Source: Sipunculus nudus
Lineage: Eukaryota > Annelida > Sipuncula > Golfingiida > Sipunculidae
Assembly: GCA_026874595.1 (NCBI GenBank)
Contig: CM049315.1
Span: forward strand, 15,442,164 to 15,506,163
Length of the DNA stretch: 64,000 nucleotides
Direction of reading: 5' to 3'
Both the position numbers and the translations under genes were made by a program. Positions 30,988-44,230 of the stretch are shown in pieces. The notes beneath the pieces are model-generated. The model did not search any database and had not been told where the DNA came from. It saw only the letters and a program-made list of their open reading frames with translations. Within the stretch, counting starts at the first letter, position 1; the number at the start of each line of letters is the position of its first letter.

Positions 30988-32356
30988 TGGAATTTATGTT
31001 CACAGTTTTCCACACCAGGCCCTGCTGTTAGCTTATATTCCACTGATGTTCAGACATAATCATTTATGTACCGCTAGTGTCTGCCGTGTGGCAAACATTC
31101 CACGTCCCCTTCCTTGAGATGAATCGTCAACGTTTTCTGTATAAACTGGCTTTGGGTCAGTCAAGGACACATTTAAGCTGTTAGAAGTGAGTGCCTGACG
31201 GACATGACAATTCGCGCCATGGGACCTGTGTGTTGCTTGATGGCTCGTCTCGACCACATTGTAGAGAGCGAATGCTTGTTGTAAGCCAGAACATGTTCGA
31301 GCTAAGGATAAGAAGATAAGAAGTCCGCAATGTTGACCTTTTGGCCACTGTAACCGGCTGTCTGTCAGGCTGCCAGCTGGTCTTTACAGATAAAAAGTTC
31401 TTCCGTCATTTCATTATACAGATGATTTCGGTTAATTTCTACCGGGTCGTACTTTTTATTCTCCGAATCTACATTATTTAATGACTACCTGAATAAACTT
31501 TAGAGTATTTTGAGGAAGAAATCGTTTTTACTTTGAAACCCAGTATATCATTTATTTTCCCATTGTCATAAATTTTTGAAAGAGCCATTACTGTATTACA
31601 GGAATACATAATGTAATCCTACATGAGATGATTTTGTATCTTTTTCAAGTTAGGATGATATTTAAGATGCATCAAATGATTACTGTTGAAGTTATTGTGT
31701 TTCATATTTGTATAAGGAATACTATTTGCCCGGTGTCTACAGCTATTGAATGGCGAAGACATGGCCGTTGGTATTCTAGTGTATGCTGTATCATTAAACG
31801 GCTGTCTAAATGTATCCGGCGGCATGCCTCTTCGAAACCAGTGATGTTTTGACATAAGCTGTCATGACCTGCCGGTATGGTCAGGCTGTTAAGCTACAGA
31901 TATCGGTTTATAGTCTGATATAATCGTGTCAAACTCATGCTATTTTAGAATTTTTCTGAGCCACACTGGGAACCTGGACATCACCACAAGCGAGAGGTTA
32001 TATCTCCCTCGGTATCCAACCTGCAGTGACGAAATAATATTGAGCTTAGCATGTGGCAATTACAGAGCAAAGTCAAAAGTGCCACAGATTATAAACATGT
32101 ACATTGTATATACTAGTATATGGGCGTGCCTTTATAGAATAGATACCTATCTCTGTTAAATACAGTAAAATTACCATTATTATAGCTATTCATATCCACA
32201 GCCTGGTTTTATTGTAGTGACTTTCCCGTTCTCTGACGTCAACGGATTTTATTAAGCAAGATCTGTCCCGCAGCCCATGTAAAAATACCCTGACATGAGT
32301 AGTCTCATGCAAATTATCAGGGGATGTACCAAAGATTTAGAATATCTATATACTAT
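30988..32356. other. No recognised gene or repeat
   Basis: Ordinary intergenic or intronic sequence. Short open frames on both strands show no motif. AT content rises after 31480. Confidence 0.4.
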
Positions 32357-32470
32357 AGCAGGGGTGGGCCAACTTTGCTTCAAGCGGGCCTCATGGAACA
32401 TCAGAAACACGTACTATTTATATGCCCTTTTTTTTGGGGTACACAAAAAATGAGAAATAATAATGAATAT
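32357..32470 (+). mobile_element. hAT-type end fragment
   Basis: CAGGGGTGGGCCAACTTTG at 32357 looks like the terminal repeat of Charlie-type hAT elements (CAGGGGTGGGCAA...), followed by the usual GCGGGCC stretch. No matching inverted end was found downstream, so only one end is supported and the right boundary is a guess. Confidence 0.45.
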
Positions 32471-32620
32471 ATTGTGTGTCACTTCATGAATCATACAAAA
32501 CAGTTTTTAATAGAATATATGCCATTGCACGCAGTCCTCTACAAGGTTTTCTGAATCAGGATTAAGCATACTGTAGTTATACTCAAAGCCGAGTGCAAAT
32601 GTCGGTCTGCTAGAAAGGAC

Positions 32621-32720
32621 TAGGGGTGCATGATATTATCGATACATCGGTATATCGTGATACGGTTATCCGAAACTTGCGTATCACGATACATTTTTCA
32701 AATATCGATATTTTTTTACA
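32621..32720 (+). mobile_element. hAT-like end fragment, related to 38289-39199
   Basis: TAGGGGTGCATGATATTATC at 32621, followed by several ATCGATA/TATCGTGATA motifs, resembles the end of the hAT element at 38289 (TAGGGCTGTATCAATATATC). The opposite end is not seen. Confidence 0.45.
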
Positions 32721-35700
32721 TTTGTTAAACATGTATAATTTCTTTTCTTGTATTAATAATAGTCTAATGCAAATTTAGTTTTCTAATTGTGGTTGAGATT
32801 AAAGACATGTTTAAATTGGAAGCCGCAAGCGTGTCTTAAGAAGTTTACTATTAAATGTTCAAACAGGCCTGATATACCATAGACCAAAGGTCCATCCCAG
32901 GAAATGTGCATGTCTGCTTCAGGACTTATTGGTACACGAGAAATATTCAATACAACAAAAAGAAAGAAGTAATCAGTCATTCATTAATGCCGTATGTTAA
33001 CACATGAGAAATTCGGTTAAAAAAATAGTACTTTAATAATATTTACATACTGAATTTACATACTGTTACTAATTTTTCTGTATGCAGAGTGGTCACAAAT
33101 GAAGAGTGTACGTCAATTTTATATAATTAAAACGATCATGACATTAAATTACATGTCATCCAATGGAATCATTCCTCGTTTTAAATGAAGAAATTGTATT
33201 TTATAAAGTCTGATTAACTGCAGGTTGTAATTTTATAGTTCTCTATTTCTCAGTAATTTTCTAAATAGGATATGCCCTTCCGATGTATATAAATATGATA
33301 CACTGAGTTAGTTTCTGTACTCTTTAGTCCCCCGTAACAGTTATGTGACATCTATTCCTAACGTATATATTTAGGGCAAATTATATTTATTCTGGTAAAT
33401 AATGAAAAGACCGGTCAAGGATATCCATAAATATATAATCTCGGCCAGTAGCGGAATTTTACCCTTCCCTCCATATTAAAAAAAACGACTTTCATAGTGG
33501 CACGAACTGCGATGCTGAAAAAAGCACTGTAATATAGATGAGAATGTAGATGACGCCACACAACCTACAGGTATGATGACAAACAATTAAGTATTTTCTA
33601 ACAACTTACCAGGTGCGAAAAATATTCTATTATAACCTTACTTTTTCATTTGAAATTTTCCTGCATGGTGTTTAATTTTTGACTGTATCCAGGCATGTCT
33701 AACACGGGTAAGAGAATGTTTGACAAGTCGGGCGGCACGGCGGTTACCATGCAGTTGGCATTTATACTTCGGTGAACATTCACAAACATTTTTTGTCTCA
33801 TTTCATAATTTATAACATAGTGGTTAAAGCGTTAAGATTTATGTCCATTGCAGGGCAATTTCCTGTATGACTAATGTCACGACGCAGAGTTGGCTGCCGC
33901 GTGTTTTCGCGGCTGCTCACCAGCCCGTTAGAAACACAATTTATTTTCAAGGAAAAAGGCATATGGTAGACGGTTATGGGTCATTATAAGTGTTGGCCTG
34001 TTAAGAAAATACACTTGTCTCCACTTATCATATTATTACACATATGATCGTTACGATATGTCCATGTGGAATGATTATTAATGTTACTTGGTCAGGTTTG
34101 TGATTTTGCAACAGTGAGTAATTTTTAAAAATATTTCTGTTATTACATAAACAAATAGAATATAAATGCAAATCCTGTCCCAACTGCTACTTCAGTCTCC
34201 TCTTGTGTACGTTACATCGATAAAATAAGAGGATTGATGAATACATTAGTGTGTACATATAACACTCTTTGCTCTGTGATCTGTGATAATGCAAAATAAT
34301 GTTTCAAAGCATGACCTACGTTTTACAAAAAGTAGTAGATTTCCGAGGAGGCAGAAAGTGTCAGAGACCCTGGTTATATTTCCTGAGATGCTTCGACCTA
34401 CAGTTTGTAGAAAATCCAGTCAAATGCGCCTTCCACAGAGTTCAAGGCTCGTGGCGATGATTTGTGTATTGATAAACGACATACATACCTCCCCTTTTAC
34501 TGTAAAGCAGCAGAAAGTGTCTGCGGAGTATTATCGAGCGCAGTTAGTGTAAACGATCATCTGGCTTCCCATGAGCGCTGACACCAAAACCCGATGCTGT
34601 ATGTATCGATCTACTCTCTGTGGTCGCCCTTAGGAACGCCGGCGGGGTCTCTGCTGTCATTTCTTTCGTTTATAAATTTTGCTTTGAACGGCAGTGGAGG
34701 TTAAATGGATTAAAAAAAGAGTTTGCATTTGTCTCTTCAGTTTTCTACTGGTCTTTTACGCAGAAAAATACACATCCAGATTCTCATTTGTTTGTTTTCT
34801 TTAGAAAATTGCACTCCATTTCCATGTTTATAAATTACCTAATTATTGCCTGGTTTATAAAATAGCCATCTTCAGAAGCGATACATATTTCTACAGAAAT
34901 AACGATGTAACACTTTGTGCTATAAATATGGAGCCTCGTGTTTTCGGAGGCCTCAAAACATAATTTCATGCTTGGTAAATCCTGTGATTTGATATTAATC
35001 ACATTCCTGTCATTTGTATTAAATGTTATGTCCTAGAAATATGGCAGTATTTCATGCCAGTGATTATGGGAGAACTCAAAATTTGTTTTACACACAATAC
35101 AGCTTTACCATTATGGGCAACTCTTATACCTGAGAATCAACTGTATATGTGTCATCACCGTGGCCTGTGTGTACCATATCCATGATATGCAGCTAGTCTT
35201 TACATTTTTTTACAGATGTATATTTGTTGTATGTGTAAATGCTTTTTTAAGCTATGCACTGGATTTAATTTTGACTCGGGAATAGGTAACAGCCCAATGG
35301 AATACTATTTTTTTTTATTTTTATCCTTTAATAACCAGGCTCGGTGACCTGCTCTGTGTAAAGCCGTTCCAACTACTGGGTCTTTATATCATATCTTTGC
35401 GACAAAGCGCAAGAAGGAAAATCACCGACTGTACAAATACTGTACACCACTATACAAATAATAATCCTTTTATAATTTGCGGATGAGGGTGCGGTCATCT
35501 CAAAGTGTTTCTCTGTTTTCTGCTTGGAAGATCCGAGTCAAATGACTACCTATAACTTTCTCCGCAGATAGGTTCCAACCTTGGGACCAACTTTCAGCTT
35601 TTAAAAAATGAGCCATTTAAGATATCTAGATCAAGAAACGGATGGTAGAAAGAAAAAGGAATTTAAGTAGTGCCACCAAAACTTTTTTTTATCAAAATTG

Positions 35701-38280
35701 AATATAGAAAAAAATTAATCAGCCCCTAAAAAAATGTTAATTAGGTTAAATTAAGTCACAGGTGCATGACTCAGAAGAAACTGAACTTTCAACCCATTTG
35801 GAAATTTAACACTGAAGTTTCTACCAACTTAAAGAAGCTGACGACCCTCAATCACTTGCTTGGTACAGTTTACACTTGTTGCCTCGCAATAAATCGTTTA
35901 AACAGTACAATCTTATGATGACACAGATTACCTCCAAAATTAAATGTATTGTTCCTTGTATATTACCCCATTCTTCTTCAAATTTTATCAGAATCCTTTT
36001 TTTTTCTTTTTGAGTAAAGTTGCCACCAGCTAAATCAACTAACAAAACCAATCATCGCCGGAAAAAATATTGATATATTTGAAAAATTCCCCCTTCGTAA
36101 AAATGGTAAAGTCTATAGCTTTAACCCATAAACTGGACCCTCATTTCCAATGTCAGGCTGACTGACTGGCACTGACTGATTTCACTGTACCATGAAGCCG
36201 TTCCTCATTCATCTATCGTCGCTGAATACTCCCGGTTTATACGATCATCTCCCTGACCATGCATGACGCATTTCCAGTGGGACGAGCGAGTGATCAAACA
36301 GGCACAAGCCATGTCAAGGCATGGGAAAACAAGTCCATTCTCTTGCCTGCAGAGCGTTTCAGGAGCAAAAGAATAATCTCTCTCTGTTCCTGATGACGAA
36401 TTTGCCAATTTTCTGTAAATGTTACTTAACCCGCAAGGGATTTAAAAAGCCAGAGTAACATATAATGATGTTTAGTCCTAAAGGGTGAGGTACAATGGCA
36501 CACTATCAGTTGACACGTCCGATGCAGATGTCCATTGTTCTTATATTTCGGAAAATTCCTTTCGTACACTTGGGGTATTTGTTCTGATGTAACTTTTTAT
36601 ATTACTAAAGAATAATGGTACGTTTCTCATCGGAAATATAATGTATTATGTCAAGTTAGAATTTGAAACGAGAAATCCTTTTATATGTCATACTCAAGAA
36701 GCACTTCTTTAACCAGTTATTTCCAATTATTAAATATCTTCGGATCCGCTAAATAGGAAAATAGATGGTAATTTTACTACGTCTCATGTAATACAATATT
36801 TACCGGGAACTTAGTAGCTGAGCAAAGGAACAGATAATCAAATTCACCAATAAAGTGGAGGTAGGGATAATTAGATATATCCAACAAAAAAGCTTTATAA
36901 CTTAATTCATTAGAAGTATTAAACATATTTTGAAAATAATTTGTATCACTCTAACAGGCAGACACAACTTTTATTTATAAAATACATTGTAGCAGTATTT
37001 GTACTATATACATATATCTAATTACGACAGTATTCAGTTAATACATCCATGTGTATTAGAGTGGTGTAGGTCAGTTTAGAACAAGGACATACGTTCAATT
37101 GTCTTACAATTATGGACAATCTGACCAATAATATAAAGGTAAAAAATAATTTATTGGGGGTACGTTTTCGTGATAATACGGCCATTGGACTCTGTCTACT
37201 GTTTACTTTTGTTTCTTCTTTTGATTTGAAGAACTAGCCGTCCCATCACTTTTTTAATGTATTATATAGGGAGCAGGGCGTGTGTTGAAGCATGATTTCT
37301 TTAGGGTAGATAACAAATAATATGCATTTAGAGATAACACATCAAATGAAGAGGAATCGAAGGAGAGCCAATTAGGGAGACTGGTTTATAGTAAATGATG
37401 AAACTGAAGAGAGGATTTGTTAACAGGGGGACTGGAAAAAAGGACATTGGAGCGAATGATGTAGAAACCTTTCGAAAATTAAGTCCTCCCGGTGCAGTCT
37501 AGTTTAAATCATCATGATACAACGCATATTTATTAAAATATATAGATGTCTGGAATTGGAGAGCGATCGCAACCAGCCACACTGGAGTTCCTAGCAAAAT
37601 TGGGGGATCGGGGTCGGCTATGTAGTGTACTACCATGGAAAATATCTGAAAGTCAAAATAAAAATCATGTACACATGTCGCCCTGAACTGGACTTCCAAA
37701 GCTAGTTCAGCAAATCAGCAATATTGGAGATCTAGGGCAAAACAGTAAACAATAGTAGTTTTTTTTTTACTGGGGGACATTTGGAAGTCCATCCATATTT
37801 GTTTATATATAGCATATAGCTTACTGCTCTCCAATAACTATTTGTCATATTGGATTTTATTTTCTTTCCCGATGGCTACATTTGTAGAAACCTTTTTTTA
37901 TATTGCATTAGATGCAAAATCATCCTAGATCATAGTTGCATAGCATACGTTACCCTGATATAGCTGCCTTGGACATATGTTATCCTGCAATACAAACACC
38001 GAAGAAATTCGTTGTTTGTTGTACAATGGTACAATGACTAAAATGTAATTCTGTCGGGTCTCTATAAACAATATGTGGCTCACGTGACCGATAGTGATCT
38101 GCTTTTGTTCGTGTTTTCTTGGGCACAAACCACTCCAGTACAAAAAGTGAGTCATGAAAAAGTATGAATATGTATAAATGGGTAAACCTTTTAGTTGGTA
38201 TTCTGTAGTACCCCATGCCGTACTATGGGACAACAGTCACGTATTGATCATTTTCTAATTTATTAACAAATAGGGGGGCT
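32721..38280. other. Mostly unexplained AT-rich DNA
   Basis: Nothing is clearly coding. GC-richer islands at 33880-33930, 34560-34650 and 36190-36400 were read in all frames without a recognised protein. One candidate exon (37499-37645, minus) is listed separately. Confidence 0.35.
37499..37645 (-). CDS. Possible exon, unrecognised
   Basis: After a good acceptor (TTGACTTTCAG) the minus strand reads ATA TTT TCC..., giving a 48-residue stretch with IADPDPPILLGTPVWLVAIA and a stop at 37499. Codon composition is richer in GC than the flanks, and the middle is hydrophobic. It could be a last coding exon of another gene or chance. No family was recognised, and no partner exon was found. Confidence 0.2.
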   Translation of the reverse strand: MFSMVVHYIADPDPPILLGTPVWLVAIALQFQTSIYFNKYALYHDDLN

Positions 38281-38288
38281 GTATAATT

Positions 38289-39199
38289 TAGGGCTGTATC
38301 AATATATCGATATATCGATACGAATCGATACACGACGTCGATACGATAACCGAAATGCGTTGCATGCTGTATTGGTCGTATCGATTGCTTGCTAATGAAT
38401 AGCATTCTAACTCCAACTTTACATATAACCATGAAGATTTATAAATCTAAATGCACTGCAGCCTATATATTTGTTGCTTTGGCTTTTAAGACTTGTTAAT
38501 AAATGTAAATACGCATGCAATTCAGTACTTCCATGACAAGCAGGCGCATGTGAGCGATAATAGGAGAATGATAATAACGTTTCTCTTTATTAATGAAACC
38601 GATATTCACATCACATATTGCTACTAGGAACAAGGTACATTCACGTATATATCCTATCTTTATATATGTCATTTAAACTCTAATTTTATTATTTACGCAG
38701 CCGGTCATAGGTTACTCGGAGCTCCCGCGTTCGACATCAGATATGTTAAACCCATGGTTAAAGCCTGGGGACAAATCCTGTACAAACAGGAGAGTGACTA
38801 ATGGGATTCATTTTCACAGAATTATACAAAACTGTGTAATTACATGACATAACAGCCTATGATCTTCCCCACCAAATGCAATAAAACATGTTTGTGCGGG
38901 GGGGGGGGATGCTAAGGACTCAAAGAAGATCGAGATTGTGCTAGTCTTGATTAGATAGATTTCTAAAATTAAAAGCAACTTGTTTATTTATTTTATATCA
39001 AGCTTAAGCTGCTAAAGTGCATAGCATACTAAATATGTTGTATGTTAAAATAAAAAACATATAAAAACAAGAAACAGAGCTTTTATCAAGAAATGATATA
39101 CAAAGAAAAATGAAACGTATCGTCAATACGTATCGGTATCGAATTAATTGTATCGCAATACGTATTGTACCGGAAGAGGCGGACCGATACCCAGCCCTA
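38289..39199. mobile_element. Non-autonomous hAT element with perfect 8-bp target duplication
   Basis: The left end TAGGGCTGTATC and the right end, read on the other strand, TAGGGCTGGGTATC are inverted repeats. GTATAATT flanks both sides exactly (38281-38288 and 39200-39207), the 8-bp duplication typical of hAT transposases. Both subterminal zones carry clustered ATCGATA/CGTATCG motifs. The 911-bp interior shows no transposase frame. The right copy of the duplication coincides with the first bases of an LTR-derived fragment at 39200. Confidence 0.88.
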
Positions 39200-39413
39200 G
39201 TATAATTGTATTGATTTAGTGTATTGTAATGTTAGGGTTGTTTTGAGAATAAATTATGGTTATTTGTTAACAAAAAAAAACACTGACTTCTTCATTCATT
39301 CCCCTAGACATTTCACGCTGTCTAGTGTTACAGAATCTGATTTTTTATCTCCATTACAAAATTTGTGTTCATCACGCATACGTGATCTGTTTATATTAGG
39401 TTCCGTAACAATA
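39200..39413 (+). mobile_element. LTR 3' fragment (second copy)
   Basis: Nearly the same sequence as 3729-3951: GTATAATTGTATTGATTTAG at the start, an AATAAA polyadenylation signal, the CATTCCCCTAGACATTTCAC block, and the terminal CCGTAACA. It matches the last third of the solo LTR at 41043-41908. Its left edge abuts the hAT element. Confidence 0.7.
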
Positions 39414-41042
39414 TATATTATGGCATAAACATTGTATTATAAATGATTCGTTGAGGCTGACAAGTTAAGAACTGCTGTAAATAAATAACGGAGTCTTGGT
39501 ATAATAATTATAGCTATGTGATTATGCTGATGATATTAATTATATAAATGTTGTTTATTTCAGTTTTCTTTGGTTAAACGGTGATTCGATACTTATACAT
39601 ACCAGAATGACCGAACAATACACTGAAAGAACTTAAGATCGATTTAAAAATACTCCATAACAGCGTCAAAATGATGATGTAATTCATCCCCTGAAAGTTT
39701 TTACCTCTTCAGGCGAGATTACTATTCCCTCCATCACTCACCGTGATACTTGACAAAATGAACATTACAGGATTTACGGTCCCCAGGGTTTTAAGGTTAC
39801 GATGCACTTGAACAATACGGCCAAGGCACCGCAGCTCTTAAAGGCGGACCAAGCCCAGCATGTTAAGGTAATACAAGATTTGAGCTTTAATGAAGTAAAA
39901 TGTTCCGAACAGCTATTAACGTAAATGCATTTACCCTCCTCATTTATCATTGTGTAACGACCGATGTTGACAGGATAATACGGGGCACATATTCAGAATT
40001 AGCCAACGAACATGTTAACCGCCACAGGAGTTCATTATAAGAAAAAAAAGTGGGCTGAGATATAATAGAAATAAATTCCTGACGAATCAAATTACAATGT
40101 CGAGTAACGTCGTGTAGAAGGTACAAGAAATAACTTTGGAGTATAAAATGCTAGTTATTTCCGTAATGAAAGGATCATATTGTCAGAACAGAGGCTTACA
40201 AATAATAAAACTCTGTTTTATATTTAATAAATGAGCTTCATGAACAATACATGCGATACTTGAGCAGGTGTACCCGAATCGGGCGCTGCCTGCGTTGAAG
40301 GATGAATATTAAAAATTTAAAAAGTAACATCCTGGATTTGATACACATTATTTTGTGCGACACCACAATTAAGGAATATAGCCTAGAGCCCTGCTATAAC
40401 CGCTGATAAATATAGTTATGCACACATTAAATGGTTAATAGCCATTTAAATAAATGCAATGTCTTCAAGAAAATTGCCTGAAATCAATATAAACATTAAA
40501 TGGTCGTTAAATGTTCCGCTTTTACGTAATTACTGGCGAGTAAAAGTTCAACATTAATAAAGTGACAGTATTTCTCATATGTATATATTTCATTGATATT
40601 TCATAAAAAAGTTAAAATTGCACAGGAATCATTTTTATTAAATGACGCAAGAAACATTTTTAAAATCTGGTGAAAACATATCAGCCATCGAAGTCATAGG
40701 TAGAGATGCCGTTAATAAAAACATTTAAATAAGTGTTTTCGTTTTACACTTTTTTTTTCAATTGAGCTGGCACATACGTTTCAGTACGCTACAACAGGTC
40801 ATTATAAAGGAACAGTGACAACCCTCCAAATGTCTTAAAATGTAACAAAAGAAACACTGGTAAAATGGTTTAACTACGGGACTGTCATGTAAGAAAAATA
40901 CTAAGCACCAAAATGAATGACTAAAAAAGATCAATACATTTATAGGCGATAGGAAAGTGATGACATATCTAAAACATTTGCCAAGCAGTATAAGGAATTA
41001 TGGTACTCTCTTATTTGTAAGTTTAATTTTGCCATTGGACAA
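39414..41042. other. No recognised gene or repeat
   Basis: AT-rich DNA with no frame, acceptor-donor pair or repeat end that could be supported. Confidence 0.4.
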
Positions 41043-41908
41043 TGTTACAGGTGTTTCTTTTATTGTGGTACATATGTCTGTAGGCATTCAGTTTCGTGTC
41101 AAGCGCAAACCTTGAGCGCTGCTATAAATAACCGCACCTGCTGAACTCTCGCGGAGTGTAGAAACACAACGCTCATACTAATCTGTAATTTTCTGGGCTG
41201 GTCGCGCTCTATGAGCGCGTGTGTTGTAATGTTCTTTGGGCGTGTGTATTATGTACTGTTGGGTTCTTTGTGATTGTTTCATGAAATAGAAGTTTCTAGA
41301 ATTTTAGGATGAAAAGTTTTAAAAAGGGGCTGTGTTTTAGAGCAGGGAGGAGAGAGAAATATTCCAGCGGGCACGGAAGAGAGCGAGTCAGTTTTGGACC
41401 TATCCGATAATTGCAGTAGTGTCAGGAATTCTACGAACTCTATGCAGATTTAGTGCGGCCTGTCTCCAGTTTGGTTTCGGGATTATTACAAGAACTTCAC
41501 TTTTGGATTACAACAGACTGATTTTGTGATTGAATTGGACTATTATTCTCTGAAGAGATTTATGTGAACTGTTCATCTGGATTACACGTTTTAAAGGACT
41601 TGTTGTCGCTGTCACAGTGGTGGTATCCAGGTACTGTACACTTTATTTATTATACTGTGTAATTGTATTGATTTACTGCTATACTATTGTTATACTGTGT
41701 AATTGTATTGATTTAGTGTATTGTAATGTTATGATTATTTTAAGAATAAATTATAATTATTTGATAACAAAAAACCACTGACTTCTTTATTCATTCCCCT
41801 AGACATTTCACACTGCCTACTGTTGCAGAATCAGATTTTGTTTTATCTCCATAACAAAATTTATGCTCGTCACGACCACTTGATCTGTTGTTGTTGGGTT
41901 CCGTAACA
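41043..41908 (+). mobile_element. Solo LTR of an LTR retrotransposon (about 866 bp)
   Basis: Starts TGTTACAGG and ends CCGTAACA, the inverted TG...CA ends of an LTR. A TATAAATA box lies near 41124, and an AATAAA signal near 41745. The 3' third is shared with fragments at 3729-3951 and 39200-39413. A 30-bp stretch around GTAATTGTATTGATTTA is present twice near 41655 and 41698. Flanks are ACAA on the left and GCAA on the right, a possible 4-bp duplication with one change. No internal retroelement region follows, so it is read as solo. The exact 5' edge depends on a single copy. Confidence 0.65.
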
Positions 41909-41964
41909 GCAATATTTAAGATATACATAAATGTACATAAATACATTATGTACATTTAAACAGT

Positions 41965-42020
41965 TAAACCACAACCACGGTCGATCGGCAGTCAGGGATC
42001 GAACCAGCGGTCTATCCGCT
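41965..42020 (-). mobile_element. Possible tRNA-derived SINE fragment
   Basis: The minus strand reads GGTAGCGGATAGACCGC and then GGTTCGATCCC (41995-42005), a good RNA polymerase III B box in a tRNA-like setting. The A box is not clear and no tail was identified. Confidence 0.35.
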
Positions 42021-43212
42021 ACCCTAATTAAGGATGCTACACTCAGACTATTAGGAACAATTTTATATGCATCAGAACAGATCTGGCCTCGTACGAATTC
42101 TAATCTGGGATATGTTTCAGTCTTAAAAGAAGTTTGCAGAGTATTTCCTGTTATTTTTAATACAACCTTAGGGCCACTGTATTCATATTGAGCTTATCTG
42201 GTTTCTATACACATGCACAAATCTATAGGCTTTTTCCATACAACTAATCTTAGGATAAATAAAAGATATTCCTTGGCCTCATGCCATACCACAACGTTAT
42301 TAAATGGCACCATAACAAGCCTACTGTGAATAATCCGGCTCGTATACGCTAATCTTCAATGTTGTTTAGATAACAATTTTGATAAAACTGACTTCACTGT
42401 ACCTTTATCTAGAAATGCAACGTAAAGTGACATTATCAAAGTGTAACACCGGGCACAGACACGTAGTTAAAGACTGTTTTTCTTCATTAGACTTTTCTAT
42501 TGATCCTTCATTTTGCCCATACCGGATGTATATACCTTATAGAGGAATCAGCGGAAGTTAAGTGGTGTTCTGTGTTTTCCTCGTCGCATGGATCATTTTG
42601 CTTGGGGTAGAATTATATAAAAGTCGAATAGGGAACAGGGGCGTGATCTCACTAAGAGGTCTTAAAATCATAATATTTCCTAAACTTTGTAATCCTTCAC
42701 TATCATACAGGTAAGCAAAGTACTTTTATCATTAGGCAAAGAAAATATAAAGATATTCAGACACCATGCACGCAGAGCAAATGTGCTTCCTCTCCCTAAA
42801 ATGTTCCCTAAAATTATAAAAGTTCGTTAAATTTTCTTTAGGGTTGTCCCCTGGTCATGAGATTTAAAAAAAAAAAAAACAAGTTCACAGGCGTGACCTA
42901 ATTCGAGCCGCCTTTGTTCCAGCTGGTCGAAATGTAATGTGATGCAGTTGTTGAGCCCTGTCACCGTTTCTCTCAGCTTATTAACAAATGTGTTTGTTAG
43001 TCGACGTGTATCACTGAATATTCATACACATCAGAGCATAACGTCCCTTTCCCCCTTATAGCAAATGTTATTTTACGTAATGTTGAACCGCCACCATTGA
43101 AATATCTCGCATCACATAGACGAGCGATAATAAGGAATAGTTATATCATGTCGCAACAAAACCAAGGGAGTAGTTCTTGGTCCTACAACATGTAAATTGC
43201 AGAGACTGAACA
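42021..43212. other. No recognised gene or repeat
   Basis: No supported coding exon. A run of A is at about 42868-42880. Confidence 0.35.
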
Positions 43213-43373
43213 CTGGGGCGGATGCAGGGTCTTAGATGGGGGGGGGGGAGGGTTCAAACCCTTGACGCGAATAAACAATGTGTCGGAAGGACTAGTAGAC
43301 TTTATACAATACTCTCGCACGCAAAAGTAGGGCAACAAAATGTCGCCAGGCGTCCCCTCTTAATCCGCCCCTG
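43213..43373. mobile_element. 161-bp copy of the CAGGGGCG-end DNA element
   Basis: Left end CTGGGGCGGATGCAGG, right end (other strand) CAGGGGCGGATTAA, flanked by the perfect 5-bp repeat GAACA (43208-43212 and 43374-43378). A G run follows the left end, as in the 18366-18765 copy. It is a short deletion derivative of the same family. Confidence 0.78.
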
Positions 43374-44230
43374 GAACACACGACGGCTGCTTGCGGTTTC
43401 TATGTAAAACCATCACTATGAAATGTATTCTTCGTATTTTCCTGGTGAGCTGTTTGGCCTTGGGCCAGTATCAATGTTCAAATGTCGGTTGCGGCAGCGG
43501 GAGATAGGAATAAACAGCATCTCGAAAGATTACACAATTTTCGTGTTAACGTACATTCAACATGAGAGGGCTGGAATAAAGATATCTCACATGTCCCTGA
43601 ATCTACGGAGGATATCATTCTGTTAAAGGTCACTATATTCTCGCTATGTTAAGAATGGTCTGGTTTTTAAGAGGCTGAATCTTACTTTTCATGCGATGAA
43701 AATCCCTACCAAATAACAGACGAGATAAGATATTAGATAAAAGATTCCAATTAGCCTAAATAGGAAAAGAAATGAGTCATTTGATTTTTTTTTCAATTCT
43801 CGGAAACAGATTTCAAACTATCGCTCTTTCGAAATATGCTTTTTCACAAAGGTGTTCTTTGTTTTTGATCGTTTAAATAAATCGTTTGATATTATCCCAC
43901 TGTAAGCAATTATTTCATCTAGATACATTTCCCATTGCACCGTACCCACTCACCTCGTCGTTCATCAAGTATAATTTTCAAAATGACATTTAGCAAGGTC
44001 CAGAAATTGTCGACAACCAGTATTTATGTTCTTCCCATCATACCACTGCCCATTTTATATCACGCCCTATGGCTCGATCATGGAAAGCCGAGGCATTTGC
44101 CAGATTTATCGTAATTTTGTAAGGCCGGGCCGGTAATCCAAGGAATATCTCTCGTATTTTCTCGTGCAACGTCTGTTATCCACTTTAATGGTTTAATTTT
44201 AGCCTTCAATTATCGCTAATAAGGGCTAAT
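43374..44230. other. No recognised gene or repeat
   Basis: No exon or repeat end could be supported. Confidence 0.35.

Noticed and set aside
30696-31043. 115-codon minus-strand frame with DILKIRV repeats
   Set aside because: The same 21-bp repeat is open on the other strand as well, so openness carries no coding signal.
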